DNA of 64,000 nt from Ipomoea triloba. Lineage: Eukaryota > Streptophyta > Magnoliopsida > Solanales > Convolvulaceae. This document shows, piece by piece, positions 24,605 to 36,189 of the stretch (its first letter is position 1; each line of letters begins with the position of its first letter). The stretch lies in the NCBI RefSeq assembly GCF_003576645.1, contig NC_044919.1, forward strand, positions 34,261,308 to 34,325,307, given 5' to 3'. The position numbers and the translations under genes are program-made. The notes beneath the pieces were generated by a model. The model was not told the origin of the DNA, did no database searches, and saw only the letters and a list, made by a program, of their open reading frames with translations.

Positions 24605-27070
24605 ATGGATCTACTCTCAAAAACCACATCAATAAGCCCATGCCTCTTTGTTTTCTCCTTCACCAACGTAGGAAATATCACTGCAGGGATGAAATGTAAA
24701 CCCACAACTCCAACAAAATGTGCCACCATGAATTCTTTCAGTCCTGCCAGTGAACAAATCACAGAAATCGCCGCGCCCAAGAAAACGCCGAGGCCTGGCC
24801 GTCCCAATTCGTGCCCTCTAACCCCGGTGGACTTCCTGGAAAGAGCCGCGACGGTGTACGGCGATTGCCCGTCGGTGGTGTACAACGACACGGCGTATAC
24901 GTGGTCGGAGACCCACGAGCGGTGCTTGAGACTGGCGTCGTCCATTTCGCGTCTGGGGATCGAGAAGAACGACGTCGTTTCCGTCCTGGCGCCGAATATT
25001 CCGGCCATGTACGAGCTCCATTTCGCCGCGCCAATGGCGGGCGCAATTCTCAACACCATTAATCTCCGTCTTGACGCTAGGACAGTCTCCATTCAGCTCC
25101 TCCACAGCGAGTCCAAGCTCGTTTTCGTGGACCGCCAATCCAGTTCTTTAGTCCTGGAAGCCATTTCTTTGCTCCCGACAACCTCGTTATCTCAACGTCC
25201 CATTTTAATTCTCATTTCTGACGATGAAGAAAGCGATTTTCGGGGTTTCCATGATTGTTACGAGAACATGGTACGAGGAGGCGATCCGGGGTTCAGTTAT
25301 GTGGGCCCGGAGAGCGAGTGGGACCCGATAGCTTTAAATTACACGTCCGGCACCACTTCTTCTCCCAAAGGCGTACTCTACAGCCACCGGGCGGCGTTTA
25401 GTGTCACATTCACTAGTTTGCTTCATTGGTGGGTCCCCCGGCAGCCTGTGTACTTATGGACGCTGCCGATGTTCCACGCCAACGGGTGGAGCTACACGTG
25501 GGGCATGGCGGCGGTGGGCGGCACTAACGTTTGCCTCCGCCGCGTCGACCCTGCATCCATCAACGATGCTATTGAAAAACACGGAGTGACCCATATGTGC
25601 GGCGCGCCGGTGGTGCTTAACATGCTAGCGAATTATAATTGCGCTAATAGAAAGCCGCTCGCCTCTCCCGTTGATATCCTCACGGCCGGGGCTCCGCCGC
25701 CGGCCGCCGTGCTTGAAAGGGTCGAGGCCTTGGGTTTTCGAGTGAGCCACGGGTACGGGCTGACGGAAACTGGGGGATTAGCGGTGACTTGTGCATGGAA
25801 ACGCGAGTGGGATAACTTACCGGCTCCGGAGAGAGCGGCGATCAAGTCAAGGCAAGGAGTGAGAAGCGTTGGATTCGCCGGCGCCGATGTAGTGCACCCG
25901 CACACCGGAAAGAGCGTGAAACGAGACGGGAATATGGTCGGAGAAATCGTGTTAAGAGGCAACAGCGTCATGCTCGGGTATTGCTAAGTTTGTCTCATAT
26001 AAAGATTAGGAAATTCTCTCGTATAAGTAATCCCTAAATCTTGTCTTTTTTGTCTTTTTCACCTTTTGTCTAAGTGTTGCAAAAATTCTGTCTAGATGTT
26101 GATATCGATTGACCACTTAGTGTATAATCATAATCGGTAGTTTAGGCGGTGGGAATGCTGATTAGGCGCTAGACGCCTGCCAGCCGCTTAGCGTATAACT
26201 ATAACTAATGATCTAGGCGGTGGGAATGTTGATTAGGCGCTAGACGCCTGCCAGCCGCTTAGCGTATAACTATAACTAATGATCTAGGAGGTCACCTGCC
26301 TCCTAGGCACCGAGTAGACCGCCTAGTCGGCCAATTAACTTTTTTTTTTATAGGTCATTTACACAAAACTACATCGTTTTGGGTGGAATAATTTTAAATT
26401 GTTCAAATTTTATATTTTTTAACATAATATTTAATATTTTAGTATTAAATATTAAAGTATTAAATAGTTGCCAAATAACATGTAGTCATGAGATGACTCT
26501 ACAAATGAGAGATCATGGGTTCGAGGAAAGCTTAGTGATTTTTTCAACTATTTTTATTATTATTTCTTGTTCTTGTTTATCTCAAATAGGTACTTAAAAG
26601 ATCCGGAAGGAACCTCAAAATGCATGAAAGAAGATGGGTGGTTCTATACCGGCGATGTTGGAGTGATCCACCCTGACGGGTATATAGAAGTGAAAGATAG
26701 ATTGAAAGATGTTATCATTTGCGGGGGCGAGAATTTGAGCAGCGTGGAGGTGGAGTCCGTTCTGTACATGCATCCGGCGGTGGACGAGGCGGCGGTGGTG
26801 GCGCGGCCGGACAAGTTCTGGGGGGAAACGCCGTGCGCTTTTGTGAGTTTAAAGAAAGGGATGATGGCGAAACCGACGGAGAAAGAGATGAGGGAATTCT
26901 GCAAGGAGCGTCTGCCGCTTTTCATGGTGCCAAGAAAGGTGGTTTTCTTGGCGGCGCTTCCCAAGACGTCAACCGGCAAAATTCAGAAGTTTTTGCTTAG
27001 GTATTTAAGCTCTGCAGACGCCATGAATGCTAATCTGAGTGCCATTGGGGTTGAAATTAATCAAGCTTAG
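24605..27070 (+). CDS. acyl-activating enzyme / AMP-dependent synthetase and ligase
   Basis: Two exons, 24605-25977 and 26590-27070, with a GT...AG intron inside the codon for MLG|YLKDPE, give 617 residues. If translation starts at the Met at 24728 the protein is 576 residues, closer to the usual length. Motifs of the ANL superfamily are all present: the P-loop YTSGTTSSPKG (about 246-256), the adenylate motif GYGLTETGG (about 383), DGWFYTGD with Asp480, the hinge DRLKD, and the C-terminal catalytic Lys588 in TSTGKIQK. The family adenylates a carboxylic acid and transfers it to CoA. The overall sequence resembles plant AAE1/BZO1/cinnamate- and benzoate-CoA ligase relatives, so a short-chain or aromatic acid substrate is likely but not provable here. 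The C-terminus ends EINQA, without the SKL-type peroxisomal signal many relatives carry. The N-terminal extension might target an organelle. TATA-like repeats lie at 24382-24399. Confidence 0.9.
26109..26300. repeat. 71-bp tandem repeat in the acyl-activating enzyme intron
   Basis: A GC-rich unit starting TAGGCGGTGGGAATG and containing TTAGGCGCTAGACGCCTGCC occurs at 26143 and 26214, with a partial copy before and after. GGCGCTAGACGCC is self-complementary. A related GGCGGTGGCCGCC patch occurs at 48455-48560, so this is probably transposon-derived. 26489-26530 in the same intron carries a SINE-like GGGTTCGAGG. Confidence 0.75.
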
Positions 27071-27253
27071 ACATCATTTCCACTAATTCTGGGCTCCAAG
27101 TTTGTTTTGTTTAGACCTTGTAATAATCTATAATAATAATGTGAATGTGACAATCTCTTATAACTACTGCAATTAACAAATTATAGTTGCAGTTAATAAA
27201 TTAGGTATTTACAATTACTATAATATGTAAGTTCAATTTATTTATAACCACAT

Positions 27254-27712
27254 TGATATAGCTAAATACGGACACAAGTAAAACCGGAAAATACGACCTC
27301 TTATTGCCTCAAAGATCCAAACCCGGTTACAAGCCAAGTAAATGCTTGAAGGGCTCGGCAGGTCAGCAGTGGGCTTCCCTACTGTCCGAGCTCTCTCTAA
27401 GTCTTTTTCAAGAAACAGCCAAAAGATCATCTCTCTCCTCATAAATGCGCTATTTATAAGGGGGGGAAAAGTGCGGTTGCCGGGCCTCCGGCATGACGGG
27501 AACGTGGCGCGCATGCGCCCGCCTTACTCTACGCCCAAGCGGGAAAGAGTACGTGGCAGTCATTGACACGCCGCGTCGCGAGCCCTTCGGGGGTACTGTT
27601 CGGCCCGTGACAGCCGACCTTACAGCAGCCCCGACCAACCGATCACCCGACCGCACGTCCTCCGACCAGGTCCGAAGTGTATCCGACCGATCCTGGAGTA
27701 TATTCACTATCA
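27254..27712 (-). mobile_element. solo LTR with 5-bp target duplication
   Basis: 459 bases bounded by TGATA...TATCA and flanked by CACAT on both sides (27249-27253 and 27713-27717). Read on the minus strand it has a promoter-like TTATAAATAG near 27450 followed by transcribed-type sequence, which sets its orientation. It is much more GC-rich than its surroundings. No internal coding region or second LTR is next to it, so it is a solo LTR left by recombination. Confidence 0.85.
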
Positions 27713-27717
27713 CACAT

Positions 27718-29194
27718 AATCTATTAATTAAATGCACATGATGTGGAGAATGATTCATTGTGTACAAAGTCAATAGTAAGGATTAACTGAGAGGTTATTT
27801 AGTCGACTCATCATGATTTACCTACCCTAACATTTCTTGAGTATGGGTTCTGGCTATTAAATCTTCCCAATTATTACCCATAAAACGTATTAATTACCTA
27901 TTTATTTTCACATTTATCACCCATTAACCCCCAGTTAAAACCTATTAAATACCCATAATATCCCATTAATTAGCTAGTCGTAAAATTACCATTACCTTCC
28001 CTACTCATTATACTACAATAAAAAAGTTAAGAGTCATAGAACAAGAGGGGTGGGGGGGCTCCATCATTCTAGAGAGACCGACCATTTCATTTGTACAATA
28101 TTACATAATAGTGAATTTTGGCTTGGTACCGTCTAAAAATTTTCACATTTCGGTTTCCAAGTTAAAATTCTTGTCTCATCTATTTTTTCCACTTATTTAT
28201 ATTTTATTATTTACTTCTCATCGATCGGTTATGTTGGTCCGGCAAGTGACTACCCCCAAGTCACAAAACCAACATTAGCACCGTCGGTAGGGAACGATGT
28301 GTATTTTAATATATTAAAGATATATTATTTGTGTACTGAATGTACATTGTTAAAAGTATATTATTTAAATATTAAAAATAAATTATTTTATATACTATCA
28401 AATGATATACATTCAATATATAAATAATATACCTTTATTATATTTAAAATATACATTTTATTCATGATGTTCCACCAAAAACAAAAACAAAAACAAAATG
28501 CCATGAGACATAGTTGTCAATCATTATTGCATGGACCATGGTCCATGTAATAATTTGCCGATAGCTGATATACCAAGTGATGTGAAGTGGGCCGATTTAG
28601 TCTAGCCTAACTCAGTCCTACATGGACTTCCGCACAATTTTCGGTCATTTAGTGTTGGCCCATATTAGAATGTATACGGGTCAATTCAATCTAAACCTTC
28701 GTAATGTTGGTTCTGCTTGTCCTACATAATTTATTATAAAAATTTAAAAATCTACGTTGGAAGTTAAAACTATTACAACTTGCAGACTCACACGTTACAA
28801 CATGAAACTTTTAATTTTTTTATTTTTTAAATTCTACTGACTCTATTAGATTATAGTATCTGTTCATACATACTTTCCCAACCTATTTTAGCACAAAGAC
28901 TTAACAATGTCTAATTTCTCAATCTATTGTAGTATAAAGAGTCGACAATGCCTCTCATGACCTTCCATATAGGAAAGTCACTACATGTCATCTGAACACA
29001 AGATGTTTGGCTACAACATGAAATTTTAAGTTACTACATTAAGAACAATGTTGTTCAAGACATAAGTGTAACCGTCTCTTTTCTATAGCAGGTTGCAGGA
29101 TCAATTGCCCTTCAAATGTTTTTTTTTTCGTTTTTTCTGTTTAAAATGGGTCACACATGTGCGAGACCGCCTTACAAATTTTTTAAGTTACAAT
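27718..29194. other. intergenic, repeat-rich
   Basis: 27870-28010 has TTACCCATTAA-type low complexity. 28290-28560 is a block of the 'acattatttgtgtactg' family ending in the palindrome CATGGACCATGGTCCATG (28513-28530). 28822-28880 is a minus-strand SINE 3' end. No gene. Confidence 0.5.
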
Positions 29195-31360
29195 TTTAGC
29201 TTACAAGTTAATTTTAAAAAAAAAATGTTGATGTGGTCTAGGCTCGAGCATTTTCATATGTAGCTATGCGCACTAACCCCTAATGTCAAATTATTATTGT
29301 GTGAACCATAAATAAAAATACACTATTTGTGTACACAAAGTACATTATTTGAAAATAGATTATTTGAGTACTGACGATTCCGGTTCCAGAACCGTCAAAA
29401 TAAAAATAAAAAAATTAATTTTTTTTAAAATTTTTAAACTTTCAAAAGCCAAACTGGCAAAGCCGTGAAACACGGGTTTGGCAGTTTGGCATCAGATTGT
29501 GGTCCAGTAGGCAGTGGCCTACAGGGCTGTTCGCCTGGCTTCATGGCCATTGCGCCAGCCCGCAGCCGAGTTTTTACCTTGCACACAGGAATCATGGAAG
29601 CACTTTGTCGACAGATTTTGGTCTCAGGTCTCTTGTCAAAACAAGGTGGTGATACAAACACTTTTTGAATGTACAAATGAAATGTTTTTTTCTTTTTGTC
29701 CAGAATATATTAAAGCATGTGGTCTTGCTAATTTGACTGGTCAACACAGAGCATGGCCCTGGCCCCAGGTAGGAGTGACTGCAGTTCGGTTCTGATTCCG
29801 AACCGTCAGTTCACGGTTCCAGAATTACACAAACCGGAACCAGAACCTTATATTAAGGTTATGGTTCTTGTTCAAGAACCGACGGTTCCTGTTACAATCG
29901 CCGATTTAACTTCTTTTTTTTTTTAGTATATATAATTATATATAATATGTTTTGTTTTGGTTTTTTTTCTCTAATTTTTATATATCAGTGTGACAGTGTG
30001 TGTGTAATTGTGTATATAATATAATATATAATGTGCGTGGGGTGTGTGTGTATAATATAATTATATATGTCAATTGTCATATGTGCCTGCAGTGTGTGTA
30101 TATAAATTATAATATAATATATAATATGAGTGGTTCTAGCTCTAGATGGTGTGTGTGTATACTATATATAAATAATATAATGTATATGTGACTGTGTGTG
30201 TCAGTGTGTATATACTATATAAATAAATATAAGATAATATATAATGCTCTAGCCTGCCAGTAAATATAATTCTACTGACTCTGATATGTTACAATGTAGT
30301 ATCTGGTTTTGAAAAATCAATCTTTTTTAAAGAATGAGAGTGTACGATTATTACGCCAATTAAAGTGATTATGTACTCGACAATTTTGTATGAAAATGAT
30401 ATGGGGTGGTATCAAATTCATTAATCACATCATATATTACAAATTTTAAAATAATTAAGTAGTATTAACTGCTAAAGATCTTGTGGTCTGATGGCACCTA
30501 GTTGCACTCTTAAATGGGAGGGGTGGTTTCGAGCCTCATATATAAACTGAGATTAATGCGAATCGTCACATGGATACAACTGTGTTTGTACAATTTAAGA
30601 TAGATTGCTGATCCAGGAGAATCACGCCTTAATTTTTCAATTATATTTAATTTGGGTTTCCAATACATGTTTGGGCACGACATCTGTGCTTAACTCGGAA
30701 TATATAGCTAGATTAATATGCAGTGTGATACACACCTAATAAAATATCAAACCAAATTAAATCTTATAAATGGTTTGTTGACTGCCTTACAATGTCATCA
30801 ATTTTGTGGCATATTATTGTATAATGAGTCACACTATGTGAAACCGTCTCACGAATCTTTATCTCAAAGATGGGTCGGGACGGGTTGGATCAATATGAAA
30901 ATGTAATACTAATCAAGAATAAAATGTTTGTTACGGATAAGCTAGGAAAAGTGTAATACTTTTGATTAAAAAAAAATGTAATGCAGTATTGCATGTTGAA
31001 CGGGAATTCCAACTTACTTTCTGTCCATTTCTCATTAATAATGAAAAGTTGTGATTTTTAACAAATTAAAGTATACGCTTGCAAAAAAAAAATTACCGAC
31101 CAAACTTTTTGTTGGTCGGAAATGGCGAGAATTCCAACAATCAAGTGGAAAGGAGAAGAGTGAAATAAATGAATTTCACCATCCTCAAACCGCTATAAAA
31201 ATTAAATTAAATTATCTATCTCATTTACTTTATACCTTTCAATTTGTTAAATATCATACTTATCATTTTTTAACATAGTGGGTTTTTTGGTGAGATCATA
31301 TCACGGATCCTTATATGCAATATGAGTCGGGTAATGATAGAAATGTATTACTTATGTTGA
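29195..31360. repeat. left copy of the direct repeat flanking the first UGT gene
   Basis: The segments 29195-29385 and 30535-31360 match, in the same order, 36190-36430 and 36760-37660, including 'gttgatgtggtctaggctc', 'tagctatgcgcac', 'gagattaatgcgaatcgtca', 'ttgggtttccaatacatg' and 'caaactttttgttgg'. Between the two matching parts the left copy holds the insertion at 29390-29890 and TGTG/ATAT simple repeats (29930-30230). Divergence is clear but modest. Confidence 0.8.
29390..29890. mobile_element. hAT-like insertion with GGTTCC-rich ends and captured-looking core
   Basis: Both ends are made of 'ccggttccagaaccg' phrases in opposite orientations, like the block at 53535-54155. The centre (29440-29800) is of normal complexity with nested inverted repeats (AGCCAAACTGGC / TTTGGCAGTTTGGC) and short open frames with no recognisable domain. 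It interrupts the direct repeat, since the matching copy near 36400 lacks it. Confidence 0.5.
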
Positions 31361-31730
31361 AAAATCATTTTTTCAAAAAATATTTTCTAGATTTCTAAAT
31401 GGACCCTAAGTATTGTTCAAACTGTACTAAAAATGTTCTCAAAACGCTTCAATTCCATACTTGTGGTAATTGAATGTACCTATAAACAAAATCGCATGAT
31501 TAAGCCTTAAGCCACGCTAGTTTTGGGGCATTTCATGTACAAAATGGACCAAGTAAAGAAGTTAAAGTATGGGTAATAAAGCACTTATATATCAAGAACA
31601 TAGAAAGTTATTTGCTTGAAAATTGTCTAAACCCCTTACACTTTGCCCAGGGAGGGGTATTTATTACACCGAATTAAATGGTTCCCTTAATATTCCATAA
31701 CTACGCCTACTTGATTACATGGAACATAAT

Positions 31731-31790
31731 TGTTTTTTTTTTTTTTTTGAATACTACTGACTCTATTACAATGCAGTATCTGTTCATAAT
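31731..31790 (-). repeat. SINE 3' end with poly-A
   Basis: A T run followed by GAATACTACTGACTCTATTA and 'caatgcagtatctgttcat' is the reverse of the SINE 3' signature. The same piece occurs at 28822-28880, 30265-30310 and 32666-32712. Confidence 0.5.
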
Positions 31791-32341
31791 TTGTTATAAC
31801 CGTCCCTAATCATAAAAATGCATTTCTAATATACTGAAAGTATTATTTATATACTAAATGTACATTATACAAAATAATTTACTTTCAATAATACTCAAAT
31901 AATATACTTTTTATAAATATAATGTGCATTTTTAATATATCAAAAATATATTATTTTTGTACTGAATATATATTATTTAATAGTATTCAAAATAATGTAA
32001 TTTTAGTATTTAAATAATATATTTTCAAATAATATATACTTTATATACATAAATAATGTACTTTTTATTTGTTGTCCACACACATATATGTATGAATCAT
32101 GCTCCATAGAATAATGGTTAGAATATATCATCTGGGCTTGGCTATTTCTGCCATTATATTGGTTTTAATATATGGAGCGTTTGGTTTATGCCAATAGATC
32201 ACAAGACGTACGCTAACGTGTAAAATGATTGAAATAATAATTTAATTTGTCTTTGAATAATACTAATCAAATATAGGTAGAAAACAAAATTGGTTCCCCT
32301 CCCAAGAAAAACTACTAAAACACATGGGAGTTAGTAATTTC

Positions 32342-32934
32342 TAGGGGTGAGAGCAAAAAGGGCAGAAAAACCAAACCAACCACAGAAAATTTAACTGCCT
32401 GAATATTTTGGTTTTGATTCGTTTTCGATTACCCACCTTAAAAATTTTTGATTATTTTAATTTTTCATCCGAGATTATCAATTTTTCAAAAGAAACTAAA
32501 AAAAATCGATCGAAACATTAAAAGTTAATCTAAAAAAATCTAACCTCTATCTAATTTACATTTTTAAGTCCATAGTCTATCACATTAATTTTAATTATTT
32601 ATTGGTTTATATGACATTTGTTACGGAGTATAATGTATGAATATAGTTCATTTATATATTCTTTTTCTTTTGAGTACTATCGACTATGTTACAATGTATT
32701 ATCTGTTCATAGTTCATTTATATCTTAATAATCGAATATTGTATTCGATAATATTAATTTTAATTGTGTATACATATTAATATATTATTATTTTTCTTTA
32801 ATATTTTAGTATTTCATCATTAGTCAAATGAATAAAATAATTTTAACTATTTCTATGGTATCACATCGAAATAAGCAAATTACTTAAATTTGTTGGGTTT
32901 CCCTCATCTTAATCCACAATAAATAAATAAATAA

Positions 32935-32997
<63 letters not shown>

Positions 32998-33894
32998 TAA
33001 TCATGTGTAGTTGCGTCTTAACGTGCTGTCAATGTGACTGCACCACTATATATACAGATATACGCCACTGAATGTTAGAAAATGTACCACACAAATATGC
33101 ACCTTTAGGTACACATCACCAAAAAAATACATCACTAGGTATGCAAATATATATTGCATAGTGTTAGGAAATGCACCATAGGTATGCAAATATATTTTGC
33201 ACAGTGTTACGAAATGCATCATTACGGACATGGGAGTTATGTTGCATTATTTTGGATGTGTAGTGTGTTTTTTTTGTGTTTTTATATAGATAGTGATGTA
33301 TTCTACACAGACTGCAAGGGAAGATGCGTCCATGAATAGAAATCTCTCTATATATATGTGTGTGAGAGAGAGATAGAGAAAGATTATATTAAAACAGAAA
33401 GAGCATCCTGCCTTCCTTAATAGTTTTGGGTTTTTCATCAGATTTTTGTGGGCCCCAACATCCACCACATCATTCACTATCTCACTCAATCTTAAAAACT
33501 CTTTCCCCATTAGTTTTAAGCTTTTTCTCAGTTTTTTGTGGACCACCATTTTATCACTATATTTTAATTATTTTTTATTTTTTATTATAAAAATTATAAT
33601 TACAATTATTATTTTTATTATATTTAAATTACACGTATCAAATAAAAATAAATTTAATAACAAAATTTTAAAAAATTAAAACAAAAATAAGTTGGCCGAA
33701 GTTGGCCGTTGAAGGCCAACTTAATTTTTTTTTTTTTTTTTAAATATCATTAGCTGGCCCGCCTGGCCACTTAAAAAAATTAAAAAAAAAAATTAAATCA
33801 CAAACAAAATGGCCGTTGCCATTTTGATTTCTGAGAGTGGCCCCAGTGTCAGATGATCAGCGCCCAGCAGCTCACACGCGTCTCACTTCTCTCT

Positions 33895-33932
<38 letters not shown>

Positions 33933-34060
33933 CCTGACATAAGTGATTGTTGCAGGAGAAAAATTTCTCTAAATTGCACAACCCCATTTGTTTAAAAAGC
34001 TTGTGTGTCAGTTTGTTTTCTTAAAATTTGTGTATAATAACACTAATGGGAGGGCCTAAA
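32342..34060. other. insertions in the upstream region of the first UGT gene
   Basis: Compared with the sister gene at 60156, whose flank is continuous from 59766 to 60060, this region contains extra DNA at about 32342-32850 and 32900-34060. It includes an (AT)n microsatellite (32939-32993), GA-rich runs near 33361-33380 and a low-complexity, MITE-like block at 33390-33950 with GGCCAACTT phrases and long A/T homopolymers. Confidence 0.55.
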
Positions 34061-34064
34061 ACTT

Positions 34065-34072
34065 TATATATA
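34065..34072 (+). promoter_or_regulatory. TATA box of the first UGT gene
   Basis: TATATATA lies 70 bases before the ATG at 34142. The downstream leader 'agcatcctaaaactct' is shared with the sister gene at 60156. Confidence 0.5.
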
Positions 34073-34141
34073 TACACGTAAAAGATGATATAAATACAGA
34101 AAGATCAGAGCATCCTAAAACTCTCCGCTCCATACAATACA

Positions 34142-35608
34142 ATGGCGTCTGTGAACTCTGCAAGAAAATGTGATACTAAAAGTGAAGTGATAGTGGTGGT
34201 GGTGCCCTTCGTGGCGCAGGGCCACATGAATTTGATGGTCCATTTGTCTCGACTCATCGCGTCCTACAACTTACCGGTCTACTTCGTGGGTTTAAGCGTG
34301 GACATCGCGGCCGTTAAGCGACGGATCGAAGGGTGGACCCCATCCGACTATCCCACGCTGCGTTTCCACGACTTCCCCGAGCCTCCGGGGTACCTCTCCA
34401 ACACCAATCCCAGTGCGGAAGGCCAATCCTACGTGGACTTCCAAGCCTCAGCCATGAACGCCGCCGCGTACTTGCGCCGCCCCGTCGGAGACCTCCTCGA
34501 GGAGCTATCGGCAAAGTGCGAGAGGCTGGTGGTCGTTAACGACGCCCTGATGATTAACGCCGTTAAGGACGTGGCGGCTTCCGCGGAAAACATGGAGACC
34601 TATAACTTCTATGTGGGGTCCGCTTTCCACGACGCCTCGCTCGTGTGGGAGGTCTTGCGTAAAGCCCTTCACTTCCCGTCATTTCTTTGGAAATTCGTCG
34701 GGAAATTTGTTCTCCCGGCCGGGGCCGTAATCCCGGACCGGCTTCCAATTCCGTCCACTTGTTTCCCGTCGGAGTTCTTTAAGTTCATCGTGGATCAACG
34801 CCAGAACCACCACGCCTTCTGCAAGGGCAGTATTTATGACTCGTGTAGAGCGATAGAGGGTCCGTATCTAGACCTCCTCGCAATGGTCTATAAGCTAGCG
34901 AGAAAAGGGCCTGTTTGGGGGATTGGTCCGTTCAACCCAGTGGTTACTAAACAAAACACAAAGAGCGACGAGGATTCTTCATCACGCCACCCATGCCTCA
35001 AATGGCTAGACAAACAGCCCCCAAAGTCGGTCATCTTCGTCTCGTTCGGCACCCAGACAATTCTCTCCGACCCGCAACTCTACGAGCTAGCGGAAGGCCT
35101 AGAGCAAAGTGGTCAAAGGTTCATTTGGGTGGTCAAAGATCTGACCAAAGGATACAAAAACACCCAGATAAAGGCGCCGGCCGGGTTCGAACAGAGAATT
35201 GAAGGGCGTGGGCTTATTCTCCAAGACTGGGTACCCCAATTAGAGATATTAGACCACGTTTCCACTGGCGGGTTCTTAACTCATTGCGGGTGGAATTCAG
35301 GCATGGAGAGCATGTGCAGGGGAGTCCCCCTAGCGACCTGGCCTATCCAATATGACCAGCCTAGGAATGCCATTCTAATCACAGAAGTCCTTAAAACCGG
35401 GATTGCCATCAAGGATTGGGAGCGTAGGGATGAAATAATAACGTCCACCACAATCAGCAACGCTATAAGAAGATTGATGGCGTCTCAGGAAGGAGAGGAT
35501 ATGAGGAATAAGGCGGCACAAGTGGGGAAAGCCGTGAAGGAGTCTGTGATGGAAGGTGGCATTTCTCGCCTGGAGATGGATAATTTCATTGCCCAGATTA
35601 CTAGATAA
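34142..35608 (+). CDS. UGT93-like (zeatin O-glucosyltransferase-type) glycosyltransferase, copy A
   Basis: A single exon encodes 488 residues, full length for a plant family-1 UDP-glycosyltransferase. The N-terminal acceptor domain has the catalytic His28 (FVAQGHMNLM) and the activating Asp134 (VVVNDALM). The C-terminal domain has SFGTQTILSD and the PSPG sugar-donor box at 363-406, from WVPQLEILDH through HCGWNSGMES to the final Gln of WPIQYDQ. The enzyme is expected in the cytosol, transferring glucose or xylose from UDP-sugar to a small molecule. UGT93 relatives include cytokinin O-glucosyl- and O-xylosyltransferases, but acceptor choice cannot be read from sequence. It is nearly identical to the gene at 60156, with shared 5' and 3' flanks. 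The PSPG Cys found in the sisters (HCGWNSCMES) is Gly here. No break is seen. Confidence 0.93.
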   Translation: MASVNSARKCDTKSEVIVVVVPFVAQGHMNLMVHLSRLIASYNLPVYFVGLSVDIAAVKRRIEGWTPSDYPTLRFHDFPEPPGYLSNTNPSAEGQSYVDFQASAMNAAAYLRRPVGDLLEELSAKCERLVVVNDALMINAVKDVAASAENMETYNFYVGSAFHDASLVWEVLRKALHFPSFLWKFVGKFVLPAGAVIPDRLPIPSTCFPSEFFKFIVDQRQNHHAFCKGSIYDSCRAIEGPYLDLLAMVYKLARKGPVWGIGPFNPVVTKQNTKSDEDSSSRHPCLKWLDKQPPKSVIFVSFGTQTILSDPQLYELAEGLEQSGQRFIWVVKDLTKGYKNTQIKAPAGFEQRIEGRGLILQDWVPQLEILDHVSTGGFLTHCGWNSGMESMCRGVPLATWPIQYDQPRNAILITEVLKTGIAIKDWERRDEIITSTTISNAIRRLMASQEGEDMRNKAAQVGKAVKESVMEGGISRLEMDNFIAQITR

Positions 35609-36189
35609 ATAACTTTTAATTATATTGTTTGCTTTTGTTATGGTTATAGTGAGTAAGAACAAATAAAAGTAGGATGGTGTATGTGCATGCATGCCGGCCT
35701 AGAATTGTACTTCGCATCTGTGTGTAGCATAGAGCTAAGGGACGCTCATCGCCACTACTCAAAGATTTATTTCTATGTACTTATGTTCAATATAATGTTA
35801 TTGTGTTAATTAATTTACTCATTTTAAATGAATGGTGTATCTAAAGTAGGTGGAATTTCAATCATAAAAAATGATTGGAAATATCCATCTCGAATCAAAT
35901 ATAGCACAGTTGAAAATATCAAGTAGTGAAATTATTTTGATAGAAAGCTCAAATAAACCCATATACAATTCAAGTGCTCAATTAATTTCTTGATCTAAAA
36001 TAAGAGCTAATTTGACACATAAACTATTTAAAATTTTTACATTTATCATTCTTTCTAAGTTCCCTCGGTTACCAATTCATATTAAGATTTAATTAAAAAA
36101 GGTTATTGCCATGATTTTTATTAAGGCTATAAATTAAAATCAAGAAACCTTATTAGTATGTTCTTCATCTTCGACCTCATCGGATTCTT

